Source: Vibrio sp. JPW-9-11-11 (GTDB lineage: Bacteria > Pseudomonadota > Gammaproteobacteria > Enterobacterales > Vibrionaceae). From it: a stretch of 64,000 nucleotides of DNA. This document shows, piece by piece, positions 1 through 8,795 of this stretch. Below the pieces are notes generated by a model that was given only the letters and a program-made list of their open reading frames with translations, ran no database searches and was not told the DNA's origin. The stretch covers positions 124,001-188,000 of the forward strand of contig NZ_SZQJ01000005.1 of NCBI RefSeq assembly GCF_013369335.1, read 5' to 3'. The stretch's first letter is position 1. Every line of letters starts with the position of its first letter. Position numbers and translations under genes: made by a program.

Positions 1-4
1 TAAA

Positions 5-14
5 TGTATATACA
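5..14. promoter_or_regulatory. candidate HutC operator half-window
   Basis: A perfect 10-bp palindrome, TGTATATACA, lies at the left edge, downstream of hutC. HutC repressors bind TTGTATA-TACAA-like palindromes, so this may control a hut gene that lies to the left of the window. A second short palindrome, TTGTACAA, follows at 37-44. The assignment rests on motif resemblance and the neighbouring repressor gene. Confidence 0.4.
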
Positions 15-149
15 ATTATGGGTTCAAGTAAACGATTTGTACAAGATTGATGTTGCGAAAATGTGATCGATGAAACGATTGTTCGGCTGAATAAACCAGC
101 GGGGCATGTTCGAACTGCCACCGTTGGTTTATGAGCGAATTTGACCGGT

Positions 150-872
150 TTAGTCGAGCAGAACCTTGGAGCTTAGTTTATAGCGAGTGCCCGGGTGATA
201 GAGCAGCGCGGTACTGACCAGTTTGTCTTCACTCCAAGTGCGACGGTTGAGTAGCAAGCAAGGTTCGTTGACGGCTAAGCGCAGCGCGCTGCGCACAGCA
301 TCACTAGCGACAATTGCCTCTACCGTATGCTCAATTGCGCTTAACGGACAGTTTTCTGAAAGGTACTGGTTGGGGGTAATGTCAGAGAAGTCTTGCTGTA
401 AATAGTTGGGGGCATAGCTGGCATTGACCCAGCGCATCTCAAGTTGAATGGGAGAGTTGTCTTCAAAGTGGATGATTTCACTATAAAAAACTTGGCTGCC
501 CAACATGACGCCTAATTTCATAGCCACGGTATCATCGGCACTGAGGGCAACTTGTTTGACCACCTGACTGCTGTAGGTTTTGCCACGTTGCGCCACTTCG
601 CTGGCAATATTGCGAATATCCAATAGTGGTGATTCCGCTTTGTCATCAGGGGCGCAAACGAAGGTACCGAGGCGTGGCCTACGCAGTAAGCGCCCTTCAG
701 ATACGAGGTCGCGTATGGCTTTGTTGACCGTCATTCGGCTGACATTAAATTGCTCAGTTAACTCTAATTCGGTGGTAATACGATGACCCACGGGCCAGCG
801 ACCACTGTCGATTTGATCGGCAATGTAGCGTTTTATCTGTAGATAAAGGGGAGAAGCACTCATATTTAGCAT
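150..872 (-). CDS. hutC: histidine utilization repressor, GntR family
   Basis: This 240-residue protein has a GntR winged helix (about residues 5-72, including VGHRITTELELTEQFNVSRM) followed by a UTRA ligand-binding domain (about 95-235). Proteins of this family repress histidine-degradation genes and are released by urocanate. The C-terminal block with LLNRRTW and YHPGTRYKL is typical of HutC rather than other UTRA regulators. The first ATG is at 870-872; an in-frame ATG at 861-863 is an alternative, and neither has a clear ribosome site. A HutC-like site just upstream of the start suggests autoregulation. The hut enzymes themselves are not in the window. Confidence 0.85.
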   Translation of the reverse strand: MLNMSASPLYLQIKRYIADQIDSGRWPVGHRITTELELTEQFNVSRMTVNKAIRDLVSEGRLLRRPRLGTFVCAPDDKAESPLLDIRNIASEVAQRGKTYSSQVVKQVALSADDTVAMKLGVMLGSQVFYSEIIHFEDNSPIQLEMRWVNASYAPNYLQQDFSDITPNQYLSENCPLSAIEHTVEAIVASDAVRSALRLAVNEPCLLLNRRTWSEDKLVSTALLYHPGTRYKLSSKVLLD

Positions 873-883
873 TTGTCTATTAA

Positions 884-895
884 TTGACTATACAA
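884..895. promoter_or_regulatory. candidate HutC autoregulatory operator
   Basis: TTGACTATACAA lies 12 bp upstream of the hutC start. Read on the minus strand it is TTGTATAGTCAA, matching 10 of 12 positions of the HutC-like palindrome TTGTATATACAA. Its place in the hutC promoter region fits autorepression. This is inferred from motif similarity only. Confidence 0.4.
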
Positions 896-1053
896 ATGGT
901 TATACATTTCCCAGCCGATTGCAACTGCTATAGCTGAAATTGCGAGGTTTTTCGCCACTCGGGTGGAGATTTGTCTCAATCTATAACAAACCACTTGCCT
1001 TTTCTCGGTGGCTCACGTTAGAACATCAACCAAAAATAAAATAAGGAAAAAGT

Positions 1054-1797
1054 ATGTTTGCAAAGCTAAAAGCCTCATTAGGAATCGGTGCTGCTCAGGT
1101 CGATACGGTATTGGACAGTTTGTCGGTCTTTCAAGGAGAAACGCTCAAGGGCGTGGTACACATCCAAGGTGGCGATGTAGAGCAACAGGTTGATGCGATT
1201 AATCTCAAATTGTGTACCGAAGTTAAAGTCGAGAGTGAAGACAGTACCAGCTATCAAGATTTCATCTTGGGTAAACTGCAAGCTGTTCAACCTTTTGTCA
1301 TTGGCCCCAATGAACACAAGCAAGTGCCATTTGAGTTTCATCTCGATGCGGAAACACCAGTCACAGCGCTCAACGCGCTTAAAAACCAGTCTCATGTCTG
1401 GCTTGAAACCACACTCGATATTGATTTCGCGATTGATCCTAAAGACCGAGATCTGATAGAAGTTAAACCGCTTCCTGTTGTCGCTAAAGTGTTAAGTGAA
1501 ATAGAGAGTGCGGGTTTTGCGATGGTCAAAGCCGATGTCGAGAAAGGTTATTTACGTGGAGGAAGCTTTTCTTCCAAATCCGGTTGCTACCAAGAGATCG
1601 AGTTTCGTAACAAAGGTTTTATCAACTCCAAGGAAATCGAACTCTCTTTTATCCTCGATGGTCCTACCGTGCACTGTTTGGCAGAGGTTGACCGTTCATT
1701 GAGCATGCGTGGCGATCAGTACTTATCGTTCTCACTTTCTCGCGATGCGTCAGACGGTGAAATCGCTGCAGCAGTGCATCGTATTTTGTCGGTGTAG
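1054..1797 (+). CDS. Spo0M-like (SpoOM family) protein
   Basis: The 247-residue product belongs to the Spo0M/sporulation-control family, which has an arrestin-like beta-sandwich fold. The N-terminus (MFAKLKASLGIGAAQVDTVL) and the segment around GVVHIQGGDVEQQVDAI are typical. Bacillus Spo0M affects sporulation, but this host is not a spore former and the role in Gammaproteobacteria is not established. The start is supported by AAGGAAAAAGT before the ATG. It is a single-gene unit followed by a strong hairpin. There is no signal peptide, so it is probably cytoplasmic. Confidence 0.8.
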   Translation: MFAKLKASLGIGAAQVDTVLDSLSVFQGETLKGVVHIQGGDVEQQVDAINLKLCTEVKVESEDSTSYQDFILGKLQAVQPFVIGPNEHKQVPFEFHLDAETPVTALNALKNQSHVWLETTLDIDFAIDPKDRDLIEVKPLPVVAKVLSEIESAGFAMVKADVEKGYLRGGSFSSKSGCYQEIEFRNKGFINSKEIELSFILDGPTVHCLAEVDRSLSMRGDQYLSFSLSRDASDGEIAAAVHRILSV

Positions 1798-1824
1798 CAC
1801 TAGATGAGTTTGGGCAGAAATTAT

Positions 1825-1850
1825 CGCCGATAACACGACGGTTATCGGCG
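1825..1850 (+). terminator. hairpin after the Spo0M-like gene
   Basis: A perfect 10-bp stem, CGCCGATAAC and GTTATCGGCG, encloses a 6-base loop and lies 27 bp after the stop. The T-tract behind it is poor, so termination efficiency is uncertain. Confidence 0.5.
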
Positions 1851-1887
1851 TTGATCGGGGATACGTTTAAACCTCTCAGCGTCAATA

Positions 1888-1915
1888 CTCGGGCTTCGAG
1901 AACAAATAGCCCGAG
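1888..1915 (-). terminator. weak hairpin after relV
   Basis: An 8-bp inverted repeat, CTCGGGCT and AGCCCGAG, with a 12-base loop begins directly after the relV stop codon on the minus strand. No T-run follows, so it may end the transcript only weakly or act as a 3' stabiliser. Confidence 0.35.
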
Positions 1916-1916
1916 C

Positions 1917-2690
1917 TTAGGCGGCGCTTAGGTGGGTAGTGATATACGGCTGCCAAGCTTGTTGATAGAGAGACTTTGACTCTAGACGCATAGCGCGAAT
2001 TTGCGCCATCTCGAACTCGTTAAGTGATCGCTGCTCAACTGCCGCTTGACGCTCGATTTTTTGTACGCGTTCGTAAATGTCGTGTTCAGGGCCGCTTTTG
2101 ACATTGGCGATGGCTTGGAGGTGAAGTTGTACCTCAGCGATCAGACCGGTTTTAGGCAACTTCACCAACAGGTTTAAGTCGCGATAGCCAGATGCGGCAG
2201 GCTTTTTGAAGCGGTTTTTTACTTTTACCACCGTGGTTTCGCGGTTGAGTACTTCGTAGACCGACATTAAACTTTCAATATCGTTGGCAACGATGGTTGC
2301 GCGGGCAAGATCGGTGATACGTTCAACCCGACCGTCTAGTTCAAGAGCAATCTTTTCTTTAGCTCGTTGGGAAGATTTGACACCTGCAAAGTAGGAATCA
2401 GTGGAAGTGAGCAGCGCTGCGCTGGTACAAAGAGTCTCAAGCTCGGCTTGGGCTTGATGCGCTTTACTGTAAAGAATATCGAAGTCAGTGTAGGGTTGCA
2501 TAGGCATAGAGTCCATTGATTGAATGCCATACAATCCGCTTAAGTTGTGTTTGAATGCCTTGGAACAAACTTGGTTTTGATTGGTGGAGCGATTCTCCTC
2601 GTTCGCGGGTGGAGTGGGTATTGCGGCAAACGCAGGTGCTCGGCTGAGCATCAAAAGCATTAACGCCGTGGTACGCAAGAACAAACTCAT
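1917..2690 (-). CDS. relV: small alarmone synthetase RelV
   Basis: This 257-residue protein has a RelA/SpoT synthetase domain (about residues 100-225), with ITDLARATIV, KNRF, GYRDLN and AEVQLHLQ motifs. Vibrio RelV makes (p)ppGpp from GTP/GDP and ATP. Residues K105, D127, R130, L148 and E186 lie two positions below the functional residues I recall for V. cholerae RelV. There is no hydrolase domain. The N-terminus (residues 1-22) reads as a Sec signal peptide ending AFA, which is odd for an enzyme that needs cytosolic nucleotides. AGGAGA before this ATG supports the full-length start. It is divergent from tpm. Confidence 0.9.
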   Translation of the reverse strand: MSLFLRTTALMLLMLSRAPAFAAIPTPPANEENRSTNQNQVCSKAFKHNLSGLYGIQSMDSMPMQPYTDFDILYSKAHQAQAELETLCTSAALLTSTDSYFAGVKSSQRAKEKIALELDGRVERITDLARATIVANDIESLMSVYEVLNRETTVVKVKNRFKKPAASGYRDLNLLVKLPKTGLIAEVQLHLQAIANVKSGPEHDIYERVQKIERQAAVEQRSLNEFEMAQIRAMRLESKSLYQQAWQPYITTHLSAA

Positions 2691-3012
2691 GCACTCTCCT
2701 TAGATGTTTAGGCTGGGCTAAAAGGTGTCTTAAAAAGTGACCACTGGCGCTACACATCTCTAATCATTAGGTGGGGGCAAAGTATTATTTCCCAATCCCA
2801 ATGAGGGTAAATTGTTGAAAACTTTGAACCGTCTCTCGTTTGGTTTTCACTGATTAGAGTCGCGAGGCGAGTTTAGGTTCCTTGGTTTCAGTGACATTGA
2901 CTATAACTTATGAAAATGAACCTAATCTGAATAGCCGATTTGCATGGGGATACCAACTTAACTCACTTTCAGCTAGGCTATGGCGCATTCAGTCAGTTAT
3001 CAGAGAAGAGCG
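2691..3012. other. divergent intergenic region, relV-tpm
   Basis: This 322-bp gap must hold the promoters for relV (leftward) and tpm (rightward). It is AT-rich in its middle. I found no convincing -35/-10 pair at good spacing, no long inverted repeat and no credible small gene. Confidence 0.5.
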
Positions 3013-3663
3013 ATGAAAGATCCAGAGTTTTGGCACGGCAAATGGGCATCCAACCAGATTGGTTTTCACTTAGAAGACGTCAATCCACTCCTTATCGAAT
3101 ATTGGCCTCACACCCAACCTCGTTATGAAGATAAGGTGTTGGTGCCTTTATGTGGGAAGTCGGAAGACTTAGTTTGGCTAGCGAGTAAGCATGGTGATGT
3201 TCAAGGGGTTGAGCTGAGTAACATAGCAGTACGGGCTTTCTTCGCTGAGCATTTCTATACTCCGATGGTTATGCCGATAAACGGTCAGCATGAGTTATTT
3301 CAGTTTGATGAACTCTCTATTTACACCGGTGATTTTCTCACCGCACCGATTAAGCCCGTTGATATCGTGTATGACAGGGCTTCCATGGTCGCGTTGCCCG
3401 CAGAAATGCGCGCGGAGTATGTTGAGCGTATTCACTCTAAGCTTAATCCAGGTGGGCGAATTTTATTGGTCTCGCTTGATTATGTTCAGAGCGAGATGGC
3501 GGGTCCACCGTTCTCGATTCCAGAGCAAGAGATCCGCCAGCTGTACGCACAATATAAAGTCACCAAGTTACATCGTGACGACGCGGGCCCTGACCATCCT
3601 AAGATTGCGAAAAAAGGGTTAACCCGCTTTGCCGAAGAAGTGTACTTGATTGAACATGTGTAA
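3013..3663 (+). CDS. tpm: thiopurine S-methyltransferase
   Basis: The 216-residue product matches bacterial thiopurine S-methyltransferases, SAM-dependent enzymes that methylate thiopurines and, in several bacteria, selenium and tellurium oxyanions. The N-terminal [14 protein letters not shown] block (residues 6-19) and the SAM-binding [16 protein letters not shown] block (about 42-57) are characteristic. An ATG at 2980 would add 11 residues; I chose 3013 because AGAGAAGAG precedes it and the family begins at this point. It is a single-gene unit sharing a bidirectional terminator with purT. Confidence 0.9.
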   Translation: MKDPEFWHGKWASNQIGFHLEDVNPLLIEYWPHTQPRYEDKVLVPLCGKSEDLVWLASKHGDVQGVELSNIAVRAFFAEHFYTPMVMPINGQHELFQFDELSIYTGDFLTAPIKPVDIVYDRASMVALPAEMRAEYVERIHSKLNPGGRILLVSLDYVQSEMAGPPFSIPEQEIRQLYAQYKVTKLHRDDAGPDHPKIAKKGLTRFAEEVYLIEHV

Positions 3664-3683
3664 ACGGTTCGCCGGCAAAACAG

Positions 3684-3714
3684 AAAAGGCTTGGTCAATG
3701 ACCAAGCCTTTTTT
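3684..3714. terminator. bidirectional terminator, tpm/purT
   Basis: AAAAGGCTTGGTC and GACCAAGCCTTTT form a 13-bp stem around a 3-base loop, with T-runs on both sides. It serves the convergent genes tpm and purT. Confidence 0.9.
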
Positions 3715-3732
3715 ATATGTAATGAGCAGCAG

Positions 3733-4908
3733 TTAATAGATGACTTTGACTTCTGCTGCACTGGCAACGGCATCTTGAATCGCTTGCTCAATTGTGTCTC
3801 GGCGCGTGATGGCGACGCCAAGACGACGGCGACCATCGATATCCGGTTTACCAAAAAGGCGCATTTGAGTATTCGGAGTAGAAAGAGCCTGACCTATGCC
3901 TTCAAACTGGATGTTGTTCGAACGGCCTTGCCCTAGAATGACGGCAGAAGCGCTTGGGCCGTATTGAGTGATCGCGTTGATAGGTAAACTTGTGAACGCA
4001 CGTACATGCAGAGCAAACTCTGAACTGTCTTGCGACATTAAGGTAACTAAGCCAGTATCGTGAGGTCGAGGCGATACTTCGTTGAAGATCACTTGGTCGC
4101 CTTTAACAAACAGCTCGACGCCAAAGATGCCATACCCACCGAGCGCATTGACCACCTTCTGTGCAGCATGTTGTGCGGCATTGAGCGCAGCCTTGGACAT
4201 GGCTTGTGGCTGCCAAGATTCTCGATAGTCACCGTCTTCTTGACGATGTCCAATTGGCGCACAGAAATAAACACCATCGACGGCGCGCACGGTCAATAGG
4301 GTAATTTCATAGTCGAAGTCGATAAAGCCTTCGACAATCACACGTCCTTCACCAGTTCGGCCACCTTGTTGTGCATATTGCCAAGCTTGTTCAACGTCTT
4401 GTGCAGTTTTAATGACGCTCTGACCTTTACCCGATGAACTCATAACGGGTTTACAAACACAAGGCAGGCCGACCGCTTCAACGGCGGCGCAGAATTCCTG
4501 ATAAGTATCGGCGAAGCGATAAGGGGAAGTGTTAAGCTCTAGCTCTTCGGCTGCTAGGCGACGGATGCCTTCCCGGTTCATGGTCAGTTTAGTTGCTTTT
4601 GCACTCGGCACCACATTCAAACCTTGAGCTTCTAGTTCGACTAATTTGTCGGTCGCGATCGCCTCAATTTCTGGAACAACGTAGTGCGGTTTTTCTTGTT
4701 CGATAATTGCTTGAAGAGCTTCACCATCAAGCATATCTAACGTGTAGCTTCGATGGGCAACTTGCATCGCAGGGGCATTTTCATAGCGGTCACATGCAAT
4801 GACCTCTAGACCAAGACGCTGACATTCTATGGCGACTTCTTTGCCAAGTTCACCTGAACCCAATAGTAAAACACGTGTTGCACTTTTTGCGGTAGCTGTC
4901 CCGAACAT
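3733..4908 (-). CDS. purT: formate-dependent phosphoribosylglycinamide formyltransferase 2
   Basis: PurT makes formyl-GAR from GAR, formate and ATP in purine synthesis. The product is 391 residues, the usual family length. It is an ATP-grasp enzyme: the N-terminal nucleotide fold has [12 protein letters not shown], the ATP loop has [12 protein letters not shown], and the C-terminal part has [11 protein letters not shown]. An upstream codon would add 14 residues; I placed the start at 4906-4908, which is preceded by AAGG at good spacing and matches the conserved N-terminus. A PurR box lies about 60 bp upstream. Confidence 0.95.
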   Translation of the reverse strand: MFGTATAKSATRVLLLGSGELGKEVAIECQRLGLEVIACDRYENAPAMQVAHRSYTLDMLDGEALQAIIEQEKPHYVVPEIEAIATDKLVELEAQGLNVVPSAKATKLTMNREGIRRLAAEELELNTSPYRFADTYQEFCAAVEAVGLPCVCKPVMSSSGKGQSVIKTAQDVEQAWQYAQQGGRTGEGRVIVEGFIDFDYEITLLTVRAVDGVYFCAPIGHRQEDGDYRESWQPQAMSKAALNAAQHAAQKVVNALGGYGIFGVELFVKGDQVIFNEVSPRPHDTGLVTLMSQDSSEFALHVRAFTSLPINAITQYGPSASAVILGQGRSNNIQFEGIGQALSTPNTQMRLFGKPDIDGRRRLGVAITRRDTIEQAIQDAVASAAEVKVIY

Positions 4909-4970
4909 AGTTAACCTTATTAAGCAGAAGGGAATAAAACTGTGGAGCATAATACGGATTACGCAGTAAA

Positions 4971-4986
4971 AAGCAAACGTTTGCTT
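4971..4986. promoter_or_regulatory. PurR box upstream of purT
   Basis: AAGCAAACGTTTGCTT is a perfect palindrome, extending to 20 bp with the flanking A/T bases. It matches 14 of 16 positions of the PurR operator ACGCAAACGTTTGCGT. Position and target gene both fit purine repression of purT. Confidence 0.85.
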
Positions 4987-5202
4987 TTGGGTGTTCCAAC
5001 GTGTGTGTCTCCCGGGGACATGTGTGTGATTTATGCCTAAAGCCCCTTAATAGATAGAGGGAATAGGTTATCTAGTTCTCATATTTATGATCTTGTCAGC
5101 AGTATGGCGCGACATGGGGCGACGCGCATCACGTATTTGCTCAGATTTGGCGCTATACTGATTGCAATTGATTACAGAGACAAGTTGAAGACCGTCACAT
5201 CA

Positions 5203-6408
5203 ATGCAGTTTGACCCAAATAAATCCATTAAGATCCCGATAGAAACACTCACAGTGGGCATGTTTGTGACTGCGATCGAAGACAGTAAGCGCGTCAATCT
5301 CGCCAATGCGGGGCGCGTCCCTTCTCATTCGGCAGTCGAGCAGTTAATTAAAAACGGAATAAAGTACGCGTGGGTGGATACCAGCCTATCAGTGAAGGGC
5401 GCGGTGTTTATACCGGTGCAGACAACGACCACGCCTAAGGCCAAAGAGTGTACTAGTACGCCAATTAAAAAGCCCAAAACCAGTCGTTATTCTCGCCAGA
5501 TCAAAGCGACCAATATTATCCAGCAGGCGAAAGGGTTAGCACAAAAACTTCTCAGCCAAACCTTTGATGGTCAGCCGATTGAAATCGATGAACTGGATGC
5601 TGTCGCCGATGACTTAATAGAGTCGGTATTGCTTGACTCTGACGCCATGCAGTGTGTGTCGGCGCTGCGCAACAAAGATGAGTATCTCCTTGAACATTCG
5701 GTTAATGTCGCGACTCTGTTGGTGACTTTTGGTAAGCATCTTGGTTTACCCAAAGAGACACTCAAGCAGATGGCGATAGGCGGGATCATTCACGATGTGG
5801 GTAAAACCAAAGTAGATGATAAGGTGTTACATAAACCCGCTCGCTTGACGCCAGAAGAATTCGAACACATGAAGCTTCATCAAGTCTTCGCTAAAGAGAT
5901 TATAAAACCCATTCGCGGATTGAGTGCTGTGAGTCGCGATGTGTGCTTAATGCACCACGAAAAGTTGGATGGCACTGGCTATCCTAATGGCTTAACCGCA
6001 GAACAAATGCCTATCCATGGCCGAATGAGCTGTATTGTGGACATCTATGACGCATTGACTGCCGATCGCTGTTATAAGCAAGGAATGAGCTCGGCAGAAG
6101 CGTTCAAAATTCTACTCAGTTTAACCCCGAATCATCTCGACAAAGAGTTGGTGTATAAATTTATCAATTGTATTGGTATTTTTCCGGTCGGTGCTTTGGT
6201 CGAACTAAGCGATGGGAAGGTAGGCATCGTTTGGACATCCAACAGCAAAGAGCCGTTAAAGCCGCAAGTGAAATGCTTTTATTCACGTAAATATCGACGT
6301 TACATTGATGTCGGTTATGTTGATTTGAAAAGTGGTTCGGTGAGTATCAGTAAAGGCATCGCTCCCTGTCATTTAGAGGTAGACCCCAAGCCGTTTTTTG
6401 CCGCTTAA
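5203..6408 (+). CDS. HD-GYP c-di-GMP phosphodiesterase with DUF3391
   Basis: The product is 401 residues. An N-terminal DUF3391 region (MQFDPNKSIKIPIETLTVGMFV onward) is followed by an HD-GYP domain that degrades c-di-GMP. Key residues are intact: H197-D198 in IIHDVGK, H251-H252 in the HHEKLDGTGYP block, and G259-Y260-P261. There are no membrane segments, so it is cytosolic. An ATG at 5104 would add 33 residues with no ribosome site and unrelated sequence, so I chose 5203, although its own ribosome site is also weak. It is a single-gene unit. Confidence 0.85.
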   Translation: MQFDPNKSIKIPIETLTVGMFVTAIEDSKRVNLANAGRVPSHSAVEQLIKNGIKYAWVDTSLSVKGAVFIPVQTTTTPKAKECTSTPIKKPKTSRYSRQIKATNIIQQAKGLAQKLLSQTFDGQPIEIDELDAVADDLIESVLLDSDAMQCVSALRNKDEYLLEHSVNVATLLVTFGKHLGLPKETLKQMAIGGIIHDVGKTKVDDKVLHKPARLTPEEFEHMKLHQVFAKEIIKPIRGLSAVSRDVCLMHHEKLDGTGYPNGLTAEQMPIHGRMSCIVDIYDALTADRCYKQGMSSAEAFKILLSLTPNHLDKELVYKFINCIGIFPVGALVELSDGKVGIVWTSNSKEPLKPQVKCFYSRKYRRYIDVGYVDLKSGSVSISKGIAPCHLEVDPKPFFAA

Positions 6409-6424
6409 ATGGAGAAATATCGAC

Positions 6425-6452
6425 AAAAAAGCGCAGATACTGCGCCTTTTTT
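6425..6452. terminator. bidirectional terminator, HD-GYP gene/cdd
   Basis: AAAAAAGCGCAG and CTGCGCCTTTTTT form a GC-rich stem with one bulge, flanked by A- and T-runs, between convergent genes. Confidence 0.85.
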
Positions 6453-6465
6453 ACGTTATGTCGAA

Positions 6466-7353
6466 TCAAATCTCTAGATACGACATTGGAATATCTGGAT
6501 TAATCGCTTCGAGAGTTGCTTGTGTGTTAGCGAGGTGACTAATGGTCCCTTCACTGACTTCAACCAGTGCCGCCGACTCGATATCGCTTAATTGTTGTCG
6601 GTCGAGCAACAGTTGAATAAGTGCCACTTGCAGTGGCGGCAAACTTGGGTTGAAGGCGGCGTTTTCCGCGTACGCACCTTGATACACTTTACCATTCGTC
6701 ATTTTTAGCGCGACGCCACTTAGGTTATGGGTGTAGGGCGCGTGACTGCGGTTAAGTGCGGCAATGGCCGATTGAACCAGCTCGTCTTGGTCGTCACTGT
6801 GTTTGCCATGGTCAACGTGCACCATAAGGCCAGACTTGATACCAAGATCCGCTGGACCAAATGATTCAGGCAGATACTCTTGCAGTTGTTTACTGTCACG
6901 CTGTGGTAACTGAATTTCGAGTTTGTCTGCAGTTGAGAGCTCATTCATAAACTGTCGACAGTGACCGCAAGGGCTAAAGTTAATGGTGATATCTGCGACG
7001 CCTTGCTCACCTTTCATCCAAGCGTGACTGATGGCTGATTGCTCTGCGTGAACTGTCTGGCCTAGTTGAACGCCGGTAAACTCGACATTCGCGCCGAAGT
7101 ACAGTCGACCTGATAACCCGCGTACAATCGCTCCCACATAGAAGTTGGAGAGTGGGGCGTAGGAGTACGCGGCAGCAAAGGGTAGCAACGCCACGCGAAG
7201 CTCATCGTCTTGCAGTCCTGAAATCGCGAGTAACTGCTCGAATTGCTGCGAAGATAGGGTCGCGTCAAAATCGTCAGCGAGAACGATAGGCGATAAAAAA
7301 TCAGCGACGTTTTTCGGCACATCGGATAGCGCCTGCTCAATTCGGCTTCTCAT
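6466..7353 (-). CDS. cdd: cytidine deaminase
   Basis: The 295-residue enzyme deaminates cytidine and deoxycytidine to uridine forms. It is the long, two-domain E. coli-type Cdd. Zinc and catalytic residues are present at the E. coli numbering: H102 and E104 in HAEQSAISH, and C129 and C132 in PCGHC. I chose the ATG at 7351-7353, preceded by AAGGA; an upstream codon would add six residues that do not fit the family. The 236-bp upstream gap has a CRP-like sequence, in line with CRP/CytR control of cdd in relatives. Confidence 0.95.
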   Translation of the reverse strand: MRSRIEQALSDVPKNVADFLSPIVLADDFDATLSSQQFEQLLAISGLQDDELRVALLPFAAAYSYAPLSNFYVGAIVRGLSGRLYFGANVEFTGVQLGQTVHAEQSAISHAWMKGEQGVADITINFSPCGHCRQFMNELSTADKLEIQLPQRDSKQLQEYLPESFGPADLGIKSGLMVHVDHGKHSDDQDELVQSAIAALNRSHAPYTHNLSGVALKMTNGKVYQGAYAENAAFNPSLPPLQVALIQLLLDRQQLSDIESAALVEVSEGTISHLANTQATLEAINPDIPMSYLEI

Positions 7354-7452
7354 AGTGAATCCTTCAATCAATATGTTTATATCTTGAGTTTAATAGTTTA
7401 TGTCCGCTTTAAACTCCGATACTGGTATTTCATTTTATGTAAAGAGGAAATT

Positions 7453-7476
7453 AAAGAAGCGATCTTTATCACAATA
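7453..7476. promoter_or_regulatory. possible CRP site upstream of cdd
   Basis: AAGCGATCTTTATCACAAT has one perfect TCACA half and a weaker AGCGA half with 6-bp spacing, as in the CRP consensus TGTGA-N6-TCACA. It lies about 100 bp upstream of the cdd start. It is only a candidate. Confidence 0.35.
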
Positions 7477-7481
7477 ATAAT

Positions 7482-7503
7482 TGTAACTGTTATTTCTGTT
7501 ACA
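7482..7503. promoter_or_regulatory. inverted repeat TGTAAC-N10-GTTACA
   Basis: A perfect 6+6 bp inverted repeat with 10-bp spacing lies in the gap between cdd and lrgB, 129 bp upstream of cdd. The spacing suits a dimeric regulator. I do not recognise the regulator. Confidence 0.35.
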
Positions 7504-7589
7504 TAATTAGAGTGAGCTCACACATGATAACGATTGCACTACATCGATTCACGCTCACCATCGAGAAAGACCCGCGGATTGAGAGTACA

Positions 7590-8267
7590 TTAAGCCGCAA
7601 GCCACAACGCGAGTGCAAAGAAAGAGGGCGCTAGCATAGAGGTGATCACGCCACACACGACCAACGCCAGCGAGCTAAACGCTGCATCTTGTGCGTTTTT
7701 TTCTGCACAAGTGGCTGTACCGAGCGCGTGAGACACGGTTCCCATGGTTAATCCCTTGGCAATAGGGTGAGTGATGTTGAGTAGATTGTAGATTGGGTAC
7801 GCCATAATCGCACCAAACAGACCGACTATTAGCACCAAAATTGCGGCAATGGCAGGCTCTCCACCTAAATGACTTGACACTTCCATCGCGATTGGCGTTG
7901 TAACCGATTTACCAAGTAAGCTGGCGATCAAAGTGAGATCAGCTTGCATGTAGACGGCAATCAAACTGGCACTTAGCATCGACATCACACTGCCGACACC
8001 ACAGGCGAGCATGATGATTCGCCAGTTGGCGCGGATCTGAGGCAGCTGCTCATAAAGGGGATAAGCCAACGCAACAACAGCAGGTTGGAGCAAATAGTTG
8101 ATCCACTCATTGTCGGCGTAATAGGTCTCAAAAGGGACTTTGAGGTAGCTTAATAACGGGATCAGCACCGCTAAGCTTATCAACAGAGGGTTCATGAACG
8201 GGCTTTTAAATTGCTGACACAGCCAGCGAGCCGCAAAAAACACGGCGATAGTGACGAGCATCCACAT
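7590..8267 (-). CDS. lrgB: LrgB/CidB family membrane protein
   Basis: This 225-residue integral membrane protein belongs to the LrgB family, which acts with LrgA and has been linked to control of murein hydrolase activity and, in several organisms, to pyruvate or glycolate transport. Several hydrophobic helices cover the chain. The conserved GKSVTTPIAMEVS segment (about residue 118) and the HALGTATCAE segment are typical. Its ATG overlaps the lrgA stop by one base (TGATG), so the pair is probably translationally coupled. Confidence 0.85.
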   Translation of the reverse strand: MWMLVTIAVFFAARWLCQQFKSPFMNPLLISLAVLIPLLSYLKVPFETYYADNEWINYLLQPAVVALAYPLYEQLPQIRANWRIIMLACGVGSVMSMLSASLIAVYMQADLTLIASLLGKSVTTPIAMEVSSHLGGEPAIAAILVLIVGLFGAIMAYPIYNLLNITHPIAKGLTMGTVSHALGTATCAEKNAQDAAFSSLALVVCGVITSMLAPSFFALALWLAA

Positions 8268-8632
8268 CAGTCTTGCCCTCCTTTCAGCATGCGATCAAGC
8301 AGTAAACCAAGTAGAACAAGCACAATCAAGGTGCCGCCCACCGCGCTCGCGAGGATAGGCCAAGCATTGGCCATTAGCATGTCAAAATGCTCCATTAAGC
8401 CCACACTGATCGGTACGAATAGCAACACCATGTAACGGATAAATAGTGAGGCGCTAGGGCGGATCCAATCAGAATGTACTAATCCACTGGCCATCAAGCT
8501 AAATAAAATCAGCATGCCGATAATGCTACCGGGGATAGAGGTACTAAGTAATTGTTGAATATTGATGCCAGCGATAAGGCACAACAGAATCAGCGCCATC
8601 GATACGATGTACTGAAGCACGGTTTTTAACAT
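8267..8632 (-). CDS. lrgA: LrgA/CidA family holin-like protein
   Basis: This 121-residue protein has four hydrophobic segments and a short charged tail, as in the holin-like LrgA/CidA family. The conserved [12 protein letters not shown] segment (about residues 33-44) and the FVPISVGLM segment are visible. It is the first gene of an lrgA-lrgB pair transcribed leftward, and would act in the inner membrane together with LrgB. Confidence 0.85.
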   Translation of the reverse strand: MLKTVLQYIVSMALILLCLIAGINIQQLLSTSIPGSIIGMLILFSLMASGLVHSDWIRPSASLFIRYMVLLFVPISVGLMEHFDMLMANAWPILASAVGGTLIVLVLLGLLLDRMLKGGQD

Positions 8633-8686
8633 AATCTATTGTTGTCCAACGTATCACTCTCTGCGTATCTAATTCACGGAGAGCTA

Positions 8687-8711
8687 AAGCCTCGGTTGAT
8701 CAGCGAGGCTT
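8687..8711 (-). terminator. hairpin after sbcB
   Basis: AAGCCTCG and CGAGGCTT form an 8-bp stem with a 9-base loop, 85 bp beyond the sbcB stop and before lrgA. The T-tract is weak, so partial termination is likely. Confidence 0.4.
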
Positions 8712-8795
8712 GTGTGTTATTCACTGTCCAACTGCCGAATCGTTATTGGTCTGTGGCAGGGTGGATACCATGTAGGGTGCAGGACTTAAGACAGT

